Shown here one piece after another: positions 24,640 through 37,895 of a DNA stretch of 64,000 nucleotides (positions are counted from its first letter, which is position 1; each line of letters begins with the position of its first letter). The stretch is taken from contig OW240912.1 of NCBI GenBank assembly GCA_933207985.1, positions 102,980,771 to 103,044,770 on the forward strand, given 5' to 3'. The notes under the pieces are model-generated. The model was given only the letters and a program-made list of their open reading frames with translations, searched no databases and was not told the origin of the DNA. The position numbers were made by a program, and so were the translations under genes. Origin of the DNA: Pelobates cultripes. Lineage: Eukaryota > Chordata > Amphibia > Anura > Pelobatidae.

Positions 24640-25800
24640 ATAGAATAGATAAAATTTATAGTTGGCAAGGAAATCTTTTCAACTCCTGAGAAAATTGGCC
24701 AAAAATTTTATGACTTTTTTTATAATAAACATTATAATCTTGGTTTATTTACAGATGAAGATAGAATAAGAAACGACTTAAGAAATTTTAACATTGCCTA
24801 GATAACGAACTCCGATTTACAATCACTAAGGACTCTGATTACCATCAATGAAGTGGAACGGGAAATAGAAAAGCTAGATGTATACAAAACACTTTAGGCC
24901 TAGATGGATATACTAATCTATTTTTTTTTTTTATTCAAATTTTCAATACACGTATAAAATAACTCGAGCACAATACATTCACAACAATTCATACTAATGT
25001 TTTTTTATAAAATTTTCAAACAAGACCAACCTATACAATAAAATAGTTAATAATTCAAATACGCCTAAATAGCTACTACAGGTGGACTTGTTACTGATAT
25101 TAAAATTAATTAAAAATCCAACAGATATGCGTAACTATCGACCTATATCACTTATAAATACCAATATAATAATTTACGCTTCTATAATAGCAACACGAAT
25201 GAAACTGATAATAGAGAAAATCATAAACCTGGATCAAATAGGATTTATTCTGGGTAGGTCTGCCAACAGTTGCACTAGAAGAATTATAGATATAATTGAT
25301 CAAGCTAGTAGAAGTGGACGGCCCCTTCTGGCCCTGTCCTTAGATGCCGAGAAGGCTGTTAACAAGGTCAGCTGGGGCTTTCTCGATAATGTGTTAAGAT
25401 CTTTCGGTTTTGAGGGATGGATTCATGGTGCTATAATGGCATTATATTCAAATCCCTCCGCCAGAACTATAGGAGCAAACATATGTGCAGGATGGATCGA
25501 TTTGCCCCTTGTCTCCATTACTTTAGATTCTCACAGTCGAACCATTGGCCATTGGGATTAGAGAAAATGAGATAAAAGGTTTCTGCACGAAAGATATATA
25601 TACCAAGAGTAAATTCAATGCTTTTAGCAAAAAAATATCACAAAGGAGGTTTAATTTTTCCCATTACTAAGCACACATTCTATGTTAATTTTATTGGTCA
25701 TAGGTACAAATTACAAGTAGACAAAATAGAAATAGAACCTTGGTATACTATTGAATCTGAGGCAGTAAATAAAAATATTAGAATTCTTTATTTGGTGTAA
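24640..25800 (+). pseudogene. AT-rich L1/Tx1-like reverse transcriptase relic
   Basis: The frame around 24690 gives KIGQKFYDFFYNKHYNLG and a following EVEREIEKLD, the region before the RT fingers. The frame 25082-25561 has NYRPISLINTNIIIYASII, QIGFILGRS, LALSLDAEKAVNKVSWGFL and MALYSNPSART. The palm motif FADD is not found, and 25618-25800 resembles the region beyond the RT (KKYHKGGLIFPITKHTFYVN). It is heavily deleted, very AT-rich and clearly older than the other L1 copies here. It belongs to an L1-like clade that I cannot specify further. Confidence 0.75.
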
Positions 25801-26070
25801 CAGTGGGAAATTATATACAGACCAAATAAGTAAATCCTATATATTTGCACAAACTATACAGGTATGGGTACTTAAGATCACCAAATATGATCTAAAAGTA
25901 ATTTTTACTTCAATCCTAGTACTAAATATTTGGATTGACACAGCTCAAGAACACACTGATGCTACTTGAATATAATAGCCTGTTAAAAAAAACAAAAAAA
26001 ACAGCTGTGTCAATAGCTGGAGCCATCAGACAAATTATATCTCCATAGACTGTATCAATTGCACAAAGTA

Positions 26071-26126
26071 GCGACTTTGTGATAATACTTTATTGAAAGA
26101 CTGGGACTTTTTTTATTATCAACTCT
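26071..26126 (-). repeat. 55-bp repeat, right inverted copy
   Basis: This is the reverse complement of 23741-23795: gactttgtgataatactttatt followed by gactgggactttttttattatcaac, quoted in parts. Confidence 0.7.
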
Positions 26127-26162
26127 TTTGCACTGTGCAGTCTGATGGTGCAGGTAAATGTA

Positions 26163-26714
26163 TTAAAGGGACACTATAGTCACCAGAACAACTACAGCTT
26201 AATGTAGTTATTCTGGTGAGTATAATGGTTACCTTCAGGCATTTCCATGTAAACACTGCCTTTTCAGAGAAAAGGAAGTGTTTACCTTGCCCTTAGGGAC
26301 ACCTCCAACCTCCAGGTGGCCACTCCTTAGATGGCCACTGGAGGTGCTTCCTGCTCAGGGCTGCACAGTAAGCAGCCCTGCCGTTCAGCGTCCACACACT
26401 TTGCATAGAGATGCTGAATTTTTCTCATAGAGATGCATTGATTCAATGCATCTCTATGAGGAGGTTCTGATTGGCCAAAACGGCATTTGGACCCGCCTAT
26501 GCCAAGCTGTAGTTGTTCTGGTGACTACAGTGTCCCTTTAATCAGACATTTTGATGATGTCACAAAGGGGACGGAGCCACACTCGCACTGGAAATAAGGT
26601 GAGTTTTAAACTTTTATAGGGGGGCTAAAGGGTGCAAGCCACCTAAATGGTGGGTTAGACACTATAGGGTCAGGAATACAGGTTTGTGTTCCTGACCCTA
26701 TTGTGATACTTTAA
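26163..26714. mobile_element. Two overlapping TTAA-type MITEs
   Basis: A complete element runs from TTAAAGGGACACTATAGTCA at 26163 to its complement tgactacagtgtccctttaa ending at 26541. A second right end, cctgaccctattgtgatactttaa, occurs at 26714 and matches the ends of the 793-970 and 3918-4440 copies. A left partner for this second end is not clear, so one element probably inserted into another. Confidence 0.75.
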
Positions 26715-26951
26715 TAAATAGCACAAAATGTCCATGTACTGCACAGGAAAACTGTACAAAATGTGTACAGAAGAGAGGAAGATTATGGTTGAACAAACCA
26801 CAACCTCTCCTTACTTTTAGTGCAGCATTTGTTTTAATGGTGTTTGAATATTTCCAGGTTTTAAATGTTTGTTTGTTTTTATATTGTTATATGCCTGGGG
26901 GTTGTTCTTTTGTCATATTTTTTTTTTCTCATAGCATTTCTTCATACACAG

Positions 26952-27076
26952 ATTCACCCGGTATCCCTGCAAGTGCCAATGCACATCAGCTCTTCCGGGG
27001 GTTTAGCTTTGTTGCAATTGCTTCTGAGGAAGAAAACCAGACCATACAAACCGTTGGGGTTCATGGAATTGTTCCG
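26952..27076 (+). CDS. rps6ka3: RSK2 exon 14: linker with ERK and hydrophobic-motif sites
   Basis: This 125-bp exon encodes [20 protein letters not shown] and [20 protein letters not shown], then VP. The serine in DSPG corresponds to human Ser369 (ERK site). The serine in RGFSFVA corresponds to Ser386, the hydrophobic-motif site that the C-terminal kinase phosphorylates to recruit PDK1. The variable segment after FVA differs from mammals. The exon ends IVP where human RSK2 has IVQ, and the next exon lacks the following Gln, so the linker is one residue shorter. Confidence 0.94.
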
Positions 27077-27254
27077 GTAAGTTTATATATTCTGGGGCAG
27101 GCTAGTGGCATCAGTTTGGAATAATATGTCTCTGACATGCACACAAAAGTTTCTATTCTGTAAACTGGATTTGAAGTTTTACATACTCTATATCAATTTA
27201 AGATAGAGATGTATTTAACTAATTCCACTGGTAATTTTGCTGATATTTATCGCC

Positions 27255-27746
27255 TTAAGGAGACACTATAGGCACCCAGACCACTTCAGCTCATTGCAGT
27301 GGTCTGGGTGCATAGTCCCAGGTTCCTTAACCCTGCAAAAGTAATTATTGCTGTTTTTAAGAAACTGCAATAATTACCTTTGTGGGATAACTACACCCCT
27401 AGTGGCGGTCTACCAGAGAGCCACTGGAGGGACTTTCGGGCTGTAAGGTGACTTATTATTCGCTATGCATAAGGACATCCAGTGCCACCCAAGACCCCAT
27501 AGGAGAGCATTGTAAGCCTTTGGAAGGGGGGGGATGGGAGAGTACAAATGCGAGCTTGGCCATTGCCGTGCATGTGCATTAGGTCTCCCCTGCCAGCTGA
27601 GTGTGAACCAGCACCGAGGGATATTAGCGCTAGACTCAGGTTTCTGGAGCACAGGGGGGCAGGGCTGGACCTATAGGGTGTTACTTCAGGGAGCTATAGT
27701 TCCAGGAAACCAACTTTGTTTTCCTGACACTATAGTTTTCTTTTAA
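27255..27746. mobile_element. TTAA-type MITE
   Basis: The left end is TTAAGGAGACACTATAGGCACC with a stem (cacccagaccacttcagc pairing with gcagtggtctgggtg). The right end is cctgacactatagttttcttttaa. The same stem appears in the element at 58205-58639, so both belong to one subfamily. Confidence 0.75.
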
Positions 27747-27851
27747 TCTGTTTTTTTTGCATTTAAAAAAATTATATAATTGTTACTGCTAAGACATTAA
27801 ACATTGAATGTGTGTAAACTATATAGAAAGTTTTTAGGATATATTGTATGT

Positions 27852-28915
27852 TTTGAAGGGACACTATAGTCACCAAAAACTGTAGCTTAATATAGCAATT
27901 TTGCTGCATAGATTATGCCCCTGGAGTCTCACTGTTCAATTCTCTGCCTTTTAGTAGTTTAATCGCTTTGTTTATGCAGTCTTAGTCACACCTCTCTGCA
28001 TGTGACTTATACAGCCTTCCTAAACACTTCCTGTAAAGAGTCATCTAATGTTTACACTTCCTTTATTGCAAAAAAATTTTATTTTAGAATTACTGGTCTC
28101 CTGCTCTGGTGTTAGCTTGCTAAACCCTAGAGGAGACTCCTGTATGCAATTAAAGTTCAACTTACAGAGCAGGAGATAAACTTTTAAAATAAGTTACATT
28201 TTACTGAAAATTAAACCATTTTTTTTTCATACAGGCTGTGTGGGGAGGTGTGACTAGGACTACAGAAAACAAAGGGACACACATAGTCACAAGAACAACT
28301 ACAACTTAGTGTAGCATGTCCGTGCAGCCTTTTTTAATGTAAAGGTTTTACTTTACTGCCTAGGAACACCTCTAGTTGCCACTCCTCAAACAGCCACTAG
28401 AGGTGCTCCCTGGGGCAGTGCGGCACAGTGTTCAGTGTGGCACAGTGTTCAGTGTGCCACGCTTTGCATGGAGACACTGAACTTTGCCCTTAGAAATGCA
28501 TTGATTCAATGCATCTCTATGAGGAGATGCTGACTGGTTAGAGTGGTTTTTGGTTCTGCCTCACCTCCTTGACTGAGCTCATCAGAATTGACAATCTCGG
28601 CCATCCAGTGTTTTCCTATGGGGAAGCATTGTAATTGGCTTAGTTTATAAAGTCAGCTTAGGAGGCGGGTCGGGGAAGGGCCAAATGCAGGTAGCCCCAT
28701 GTGGTGCTGGAAAAAGGTGAGTTTTCACGCTTACTTTTCTGACATGAGGGCTGGAGCCTAAATAGTAATATTAGAACTATAGTGTCAGGAATACGTTTGT
28801 TTTCCTGACACTATAGTGCCCCTTTAACATCTAAATGTCAGTGAATTGACCAGTGAAACATCAGAGGCATGTTCTATATACAAAGTTGTTTTGGTGACTG
28901 TAGTGTCCCTTTTAA
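27852..28915. mobile_element. TTAA-type MITE with a nested MITE
   Basis: The outer element runs from gaagggacactatagtcacc near 27855 to ggtgactgtagtgtcccttttaa at 28915. A second element, aaagggacacacatagtcac (from about 28269) to cctgacactatagtgcccctttaa (28827), lies inside it. The inner copy has its own stem and right-end type. Confidence 0.7.
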
Positions 28916-28976
28916 ACATTTGATTGAACATTAGCATTTTCTTGAAAGATGTGTCAGCCATATGCCTTTATTCCAG

Positions 28977-29099
28977 CTTCACCGGAATAGCATCCAGTTC
29001 ACGGACGGTTATGATCTCAAGGAAGATATTGGTGTGGGCTCCTATTCTATCTGCAAAAGGTGTATTCACAAGGGGACCAACATGGAATATGCAGTAAAG
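28977..29099 (+). CDS. rps6ka3: RSK2 exon 15: C-terminal kinase glycine loop and VAIK lysine
   Basis: This 123-bp exon encodes [20 protein letters not shown], then [20 protein letters not shown] and K. It starts the CaMK-like C-terminal kinase domain with the glycine-rich loop IGVGSYS. The cysteine of SICKRC is the equivalent of human Cys436, the residue bound by fluoromethylketone-type RSK inhibitors. The final lysine (YAVK) is the ATP-contacting lysine. Splice sites are ttattccag and gtatgg. The exon is phase 0 at both ends. Confidence 0.95.
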
Positions 29100-29693
29100 G
29101 TATGGGCAATGCACTTGAGGTGCCATAAGAAGTACATGTTACAGAGCACTTTCTTGCTCTAGTTGTAGGTCAGGCACACATCAGGAACATGATCCTAGGA
29201 AGGGCTCACCGGATGCTATTACTGTAGCTTGATAGCTAAAGTAGGGTTATACCGTTCTACAATACAACATACATTGCATGATATGTGTTTGTTTTTGTTT
29301 TGTTTTTTATTTGTTTGTTTTTTGCCAATATGCCCTCATGTAGACTACTTGAATGTCAATTAATATACATTCTATTTTCTCCCTGATGAAAAGTTGTGTG
29401 ACCAGCCATGTTATCTTCAATTACATTTGCCACTTTTCTTGCCCCTCATGTCTTCATTTGTGCCACCTTTTTGTAACCGTGAACCCTAGTAGCCACTCGA
29501 CCCCTACTCTTCTAGTGCTTTTGTTTTAGTTTACAGTTAAAGATTTTTTTTTTCAAAATGTTTTCTTCATTTTGCATGCAATTCAATCTAGTGCCCGGAC
29601 TGTTCTTTTAAATAAAATAACTAAATGCACCAGCTGAAGCCACCACAATAAAACTTAATTTTTTTAAATTTATTTATTTATTTTTTACACTGA

Positions 29694-31689
<1,996 letters not shown>

Positions 31690-32017
31690 TGATTTTAGGC
31701 TGTGCTATTGCTATATTTATTATGCAGAGAGATGAGGGACTAGCTCTGGGAGGGAGGGAAAAAGCAAACTACACAAAGAGGGGTAACTCTTACAGGGAGT
31801 AACCACAGGTAAGGTAAGGACAACTATTGGAGTGGAACATTTGGACAACTATCAAACAGTGAGAAAGCTGTCTGTGAGCATTTACAACTAGAGAGGTGGT
31901 GCAGCTATGTGAGAGAATAAATGAAAGCACAGGTTTGAAAAATGGTTAACGTAAAAAAAGACCAGTGGGGGGAAAAAAGGGTGATTAAATTGCCTGGGTG
32001 GGTGTAGACTAGCAGAC

Positions 32018-32483
32018 TAAAAAGGAACATTGTAGCATTAGAAATACATTTCTCTATTTCTAATGCTACAGCTCTGATTAAGCTCTATTATTTGTGTGTG
32101 TAATCCCGTCCTCATAGAGCATTAAGAAACATAGGCATGTGTGGTGTGGTGCATAGAGCGTTAAGAAACATAGACATGTGTGGTGCTCTCCTCAATGGGA
32201 ATATGATCATTATTTTCATTTATTTTCTATGGCTGACCGTGGTGGCACTGCTCACGTAATGCCACGGGTATGTCACTGTATATTATGGTATGAGTCTGGA
32301 AGTAAGATTCCCAGCACTAATACCCAGAGGGCATGGAGTTATGGCTTGAAACCACGCTTCCAATCATTCTTGTTAGTTTAATATTGAGTTTTAGGGGGTA
32401 AGAAGGGGAAGGAAAGGGTCTGGCTGCAGGCACTATAATTTAAATAAGATGAAGTTGTTAAAGGGTCCTCAGTGTCCCTTTAA
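32018..32483. mobile_element. TTAA-type MITE, degraded
   Basis: The left end aaaaaggaacattgtagc carries a stem (attagaaataca pairing with a later tttctaatgctaca). The right end is ggtcctcagtgtccctttaa. The left terminus has lost the exact TTAA. Confidence 0.6.
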
Positions 32484-33036
32484 TAATAGCACATAAATAC
32501 ATTACATGAAAGACCAAAGACTGACTTCTAGTGATGGTAAATTATTCTAGAACATGTTGAGTCAAACTTTCATTATAACAAATGTAATTTTAAGTGAGCA
32601 TTCTAAATTCCAAGCGATTAATTATTTTGTACTCATTACAAGTGCTAAATGTTTTATGGTAGATCATTGGATTGCACCACTTAGACTTTTTTTGCTACTT
32701 TTCAGATGACAATCTTTGATAAATCTCCACCTTGGTATCTGTATATTTTCTTGTTAATGATTTTGTGTTTAAAAGGGTCACTTCTCTGCAAATTACTCCA
32801 TTGTATAAGACCTTGAAAATCACTTGTAACTTGTTAACGTTTTCACTGCATGTTATGCTAAATTTTCTTTTAAATGTATTTTTTTTTTTTTTTTTTTAAA
32901 TAGCAATTGACACCACAATTCAGTTCAGTCTAGGCACAGCCAGAACACACCTTCCATTGGAGGAAGAAAAACTGAAATGTTGTTTTGTATTCTTTACCTT
33001 TACAAACTATATTCAATGTTTAAAAAAGAGTGTTTA

Positions 33037-33149
33037 GTGGAGGATTAGTGTGAGATGACTTGCATACCTACAGTTGGCCAAAAGTAACACTGTAGTGTGA
33101 ATTAGTTATCTTCCTTTTGATTGAAAGCAACCAATCAGAGTGTTAGGAG
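33037..33149. repeat. 113-bp direct repeat, copy 1
   Basis: The sequence from gtggaggattagtgtgagat to ccaatcagagtgttaggag is identical to 34117-34229, exactly 1080 bp away. Copy 2 continues into more repeat sequence with ccaatcagagtgctct. Both copies probably come from one MITE family. Confidence 0.92.
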
Positions 33150-33225
33150 CCAAGAAAGAGATGATCCATTCCAGGACAGAATTAAATAGAGCAGTGTGGA
33201 TTTTTATATTTGTTTTTTGTCTTAG

Positions 33226-33414
<189 letters not shown>

Positions 33415-33500
33415 TAAATTCCATGCATTTTATATCATTTTTTAATGTGTTTAGAACCTTATAATTTGACTTCAACTTAAGTTTTTAACAGATCTTGTAA

Positions 33501-33629
<129 letters not shown>

Positions 33630-34116
33630 TAAGTCCATGTAAATCTTTATATTCACAAAACTCTTTAAGTTCCAAAACCTTGATATCTTACTGAAGTGGT
33701 TTAATGCATAGATCTTGTTTTTTCTGGACATTGTAGAATGTTGCCATTTTTTTAGAATTCACATAATTCACATTTGTCCACATCTGTGACTCAGTCTGTA
33801 GAGGTGCTCGTTGAAGTCTTGACATTCAGTGTTGATTACTTTAAGCATTGTATTGGCTCAGCATGGCGATTGGAATGCAACATAGAACATAAATGCTTCT
33901 CTGTGACTTGCATTGGACTGGATCATGTATTATTTTTTATTAAAAATATGGCAGCCCTGAGTCTAAAGGGGAACACTAAGGGGAAATTAACTAATCTGTC
34001 TTTAAATATAACATTTATTTTAAAGCTGGTGTTAATATAAAGGTAGAAATGTTTATGAGCGAGGGAACATTTAAAAAATTCATGATGTGCTATATTTGAG
34101 GGGCATATCACTGCCT

Positions 34117-34229
34117 GTGGAGGATTAGTGTGAGATGACTTGCATACCTACAGTTGGCCAAAAGTAACACTGTAGTGTGAATTAGTTATCTTCCTTTTGA
34201 TTGAAAGCAACCAATCAGAGTGTTAGGAG
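34117..34229. repeat. 113-bp direct repeat, copy 2
   Basis: Identical to 33037-33149. The two copies flank exons 18 and 19. Confidence 0.92.
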
Positions 34230-34450
34230 TCAAATTACACAGCATGGATAAATTCCAAAGAACTTTCCCACGCTGTGTAAAATGACACAGAGCACTCTGG
34301 TTGGATTCCAAGCCAACCAATCAGTGATGTGACAGGTAAATGAAGAGATTTACCTGTCTGTCTCTTTATTTACCTGTCAGAGCACTCTGGTTGGCTTGGA
34401 ATCAACCAATCAGAGTGCTCTAAGTCACATTGCAGGGCATGGGAAGGCTT
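34230..34450. repeat. Palindromic repeat with ccaatcagagtgctct ends
   Basis: Multiple inverted words occur, such as agagcactctggttggattcc against ggaatcaaccaatcagagtgct, and ggtaaatgaagagatttacc. These are typical of a compound foldback MITE. A related end is found at 3730-3750. Confidence 0.6.
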
Positions 34451-35311
34451 TATAACCCTTTCCTCGCCCTGTGGAGCTCAGTCTGCGCGGGAGTCGGGAG
34501 TAGGGTTTATATAAAAAAAAATACTGGATTCGGCCATGACCATGCCGCTTTAAAACAAAAATCTATATTTAATGTAGAAACAATATATCATTATAAAATG
34601 GCAATTTATAGCTTATTTGGTACATTGCTCATTCCAGGATTGACCACAAAAAATTGTGTGCTTGCATTTATAAAGTAAAAAGTACTTATAACACAGATTT
34701 CTCAAAAGTATAAATAATTATCCACAATGCTGGATGTGTAGAGAACATGGGTAAATAACTCCCAATAAAGGGTTTTTAAGCAGTTCTATTTGTAATGCAT
34801 CCAGTAAATGGCAGGATGTTTTTATAAGGTAAGAAACTAAATATAATTTATGGCACTTGTTTACCCCTAAATCCCTCCAACGCCAACCTTTTTCCCCCTA
34901 CCATTGGCAGATGACCCCACATTGCCAAGTGTATAAGTAGCCCTAGTAACAATCTAAGATCCTGATACTGTTTAGTGTTCAGAGGCCCAGCTTTTCAGTA
35001 TTTCATCACAAAAGTGATAGTTATTTTGTTGAATGCAACTGTGTTAGTGTAAATGGCAACTACATGTGTGAAGTGATCCTAAATCTGTGTAGGGCATATG
35101 GATTGATGGAGTATAATAGAGGAACTAATCGTAACACAGAAAATTGTCGCTTCTTTGAAAATGAGATCGTCTGTATCCATAAAGTTGATATTGTATTTTG
35201 GGTGCTTAATCCAATGCTGACTCCTTTGACATATATATATTTAGCTGCTGCTTAATGGTAATCAGATGTACCAATGTGTCATTTAAAATGAAATTTCATT
35301 TTCTTACATAG

Positions 35312-35429
35312 GTACACTCCATTTGCAAATGGGCCAGATGATACACCGGAAGAAATATTGGCAAGGATAGGAAGCGGAAAGTTTTCTTTGAGTGGGGGTT
35401 ACTGGAATTCTGTGTCAGATATTGCCAAG
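35312..35429 (+). CDS. rps6ka3: RSK2 exon 20: C-terminal kinase C-lobe
   Basis: This 118-bp exon encodes [20 protein letters not shown], then [20 protein letters not shown]. It covers the C-lobe after helix F. The only difference I note from human RSK2 is Ile for Thr in SDIAK. Splice sites are tcttacatag and gtctgt. A full-length L1 begins 71 bp after the donor. Confidence 0.96.
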
Positions 35430-35483
35430 GTCTGTCTGCTTTTGTTTTTACAAGTCTGTGTTTTCTGTGTATGTATACATCTT

Positions 35484-35500
35484 AGAACTGATTGATAACC
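35484..35500 (+). repeat. 17-bp target-site duplication, left (L1-C)
   Basis: The word agaactgattgataacc is repeated exactly at 42201-42217, immediately after the poly(A) tail of the inserted L1. A perfect duplication suggests a recent insertion. Confidence 0.97.
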
Positions 35501-35640
35501 GGGGGGCGTGTCCAACATCCGGCACGATCGGACGCACGGAGTAGGAGCTCCGCTTCACCCGAGCCACAAAAGCGACGAAAAACGACGATTAAGTCTACAA
35601 ATCGAGCCCAAATCGAAAGGGGCAGCTTAGGAGGGACCCC

Positions 35641-36617
35641 ATGTCGCCCTCGAAACAAACAAAACTAACGGACGCAGTCCGCCCAAATAAAAGAGAGCGG
35701 CAGAAACATGCCCAAGATGGCGCCGCCAGCAGAGCTCAGTCCCCAGAGCCTGATGTCCTCAATGAGGGATCCCCACACCAATCTACAGAGGATTGCCAAA
35801 TTACAAAGGACTTCCTAAAATCGATGCTCTCAGATCTCAGAGCCACAATAAGGGAAGATTTCAAGACCGCTATATCTGGTATACACCAGGAGCTGGAAGA
35901 TCTGGGTGACCGCACTGATCAAGTGGAACGGAGGACGGAGGACCTGTGCTCAGCGCACAACGAAATGGCAGATCAACTAAAGAAATTGGAAGATGAAAAC
36001 ACCAAACTGTGGCACAAGATGGCGGACATGGAGGATCGCTCCCGCCGGAATAATGTAAGGTTTCGGGGGGTTGCGGAATCCACCACTACAGACCAAATTA
36101 CAACCTATATAACAGCATTGTGTGCTGCGTTGGTCCCCGACCCTACACTCTCGTGGGAAGTGGACAGGGCCCACCGTCTACCTAAGCCACCTAGGTTGGG
36201 AGCAGAAGTCCCGCGCGACATTATTGTGCGCTTTCACTACTACAAGGCCAATCGGCACTTTTAAAAGCAGCTAGAGCCAAACCGACGCTACCCGACCCAT
36301 ATAGCTCTCTCTCCATATATGCCGACCTCTCAGCTTTAACTATGGCTAGGCGAAGAAAGTTCTCAACTATAACTAAAACTCTGCGAAACCATGATCAGGC
36401 CTACAGATGGGGTTTCCCCACTAAATTGTTGGTATGGCGGAACAACAAGCTGCGCACTATAGAGGACCTGGAAGGTGGAATGGCCATGCTGAAAGAATGG
36501 GGCCTTTGGAACACGCTGGAAAGTGGACATCTGACAACAAGCGCAGGAACCTCCCCGATGGCAACCCGCCCCGAATGGAAAATGGTGGGAGAATCCCCAC
36601 GCAAGCGACCCACATAG
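35641..36617 (+). pseudogene. L1-C ORF1 (one frameshift)
   Basis: The start ATG at 35641 gives MSPSKQTKLTDAV, identical to the start of the sister copy. Residues about 60-125 form a predicted coiled coil. The RRM follows (KMADMEDRSRRNNVRFRGV), then the C-terminal domain (VDRAHRLPKPPR, IIVRFHYYK). A 1-bp deletion near 36250 ends the first frame after 207 codons. The C-terminal part continues at 36270-36617 with YRWGFPTKLLVWRNNKL. The expected product is about 325 residues: an RNA chaperone that forms trimers in L1 particles. Confidence 0.9.
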
Positions 36618-37895
36618 TGACATTAAGCCTGAAGCCACAATGGCAATCATGCCGTACATCGTGAGGAGAAGACAGACTAACTGAAGGTGCAGCAGCTACT
36701 CAGGACACTATCTAGAACTGTGACCTATGGGATCCACGTTCCGGCCTTCCCCTCGCCTTAACGTATTGGAGGAAGCGGGAGACAACGACATTTGAGAGTG
36801 GTATTTATATGGGGGCTCACGTCAGTGCAAGGAATATTAGCATTAAGTTGAATTGAAAAAAAAAAAAAAAAAATTGTATGACAATGGCCCGACAATAATG
36901 ACAGGCTCCCTAACTCCCTGCAAACCATGGAGCCTTACCTGGGTTACTGCCATGCTACTCTCATAGACCCATGTAGGTGCTGACATGAGTCCCCAAGGAG
37001 ATAAGAACTGACCTTATGCCATGTACAAAGTTACTGTAATGCTTGTGGGGAATGTTTCGGGCTAGACGCATTGGCTTTACTGCTAGCTTTGCTGGGAGGA
37101 AATTGAGTTTAGCACACAATGCGATATTCCCAACAGGGGTGGATTGCTGCTGAGGTAGTATATGGGATGGTACCCCAATTGGGAGGATACCATATAGGTT
37201 AACACTGCCCTGGAAGGTTGCATTGTGCTAGCTGGGTCCCCACTGTACATCAATACCGATAAAAGACATACCCACATACCAACAGTACACACACAGCATA
37301 CGTAGTCGGTATGTCCTGCATAGGTTGGGGGTGGACTCGAACGATCCCGATATGCTAGAGTTAAGTTGTTTAAACTAACAAGAGGTCACTAAACCCAACT
37401 AAAAGGTCAAAAAAAAAAAAACATATTACAGTTCCTGAGGCTGCGACCCACACATTCTAGACCCCTTAGCAAAAATGTCTTCCCGACCTACAGCGGATGA
37501 CAATGGAGATGCTGTTCTGGCTCCCAGGCCCACTAGAAGATGTAGTTAACAAAGTAGACATATGACAAATCTGGCTCGGGTGCGGTATAGTTCCGCACGA
37601 CCCCCCACAGGAATACAACCGTGGACCACGAGGGTTCCACAGTGTACTCCAACGTACACTCTCAAGGACAAGAGTTATTGTATATACTTATGTTTTTAGT
37701 TTTCCGTTTCCCCTGTTTACTACCTATCACCCCTTTATCCATTAGTATGGCAGCAGAGAAAAATTTCACATACACAAAACTCCACCTACCGCTAAGACAT
37801 AGTAGGGTACCCATTAGAATGGCAGCGGCCCAGAGATCAATACTTGGGCACATTCCGTATCAAGATAAGAGACAGCAACATCCCTCTTACTAGTA
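36618..37895 (+). other. L1-C inter-ORF spacer, 1.28 kb
   Basis: This long non-coding spacer sits between ORF1 and ORF2. It contains A runs (36857-36873, 37409-37420), a gacccccc-type tract and, just before ORF2, ttgtatatacttatgtttttag and a short open frame. The equivalent region of L1-D (44340-45531) shares its 3' part (cgcacgccccccc, then ttgtatatacttat), so it is a family feature and not a chance insertion. Confidence 0.75.

Larger units (their letters stand above)
22659..26951. other. rps6ka3: Intron 13 with retroelement relics
   Basis: No cellular gene is seen. The intron contains an A-run microsatellite (23180-23208), a foldback element (23390-23600), and an AT-rich L1-like RT relic between inverted 55-bp repeats (23741-26130). 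Two overlapping TTAA MITEs follow at 26163-26714. Confidence 0.7.
27077..28976. other. rps6ka3: Intron 14 with MITEs
   Basis: Almost the whole 1.9-kb intron consists of TTAA MITE sequence (27255-27746 and 27852-28915, the latter with an insertion of its own). No other feature was recognised. Confidence 0.75.
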
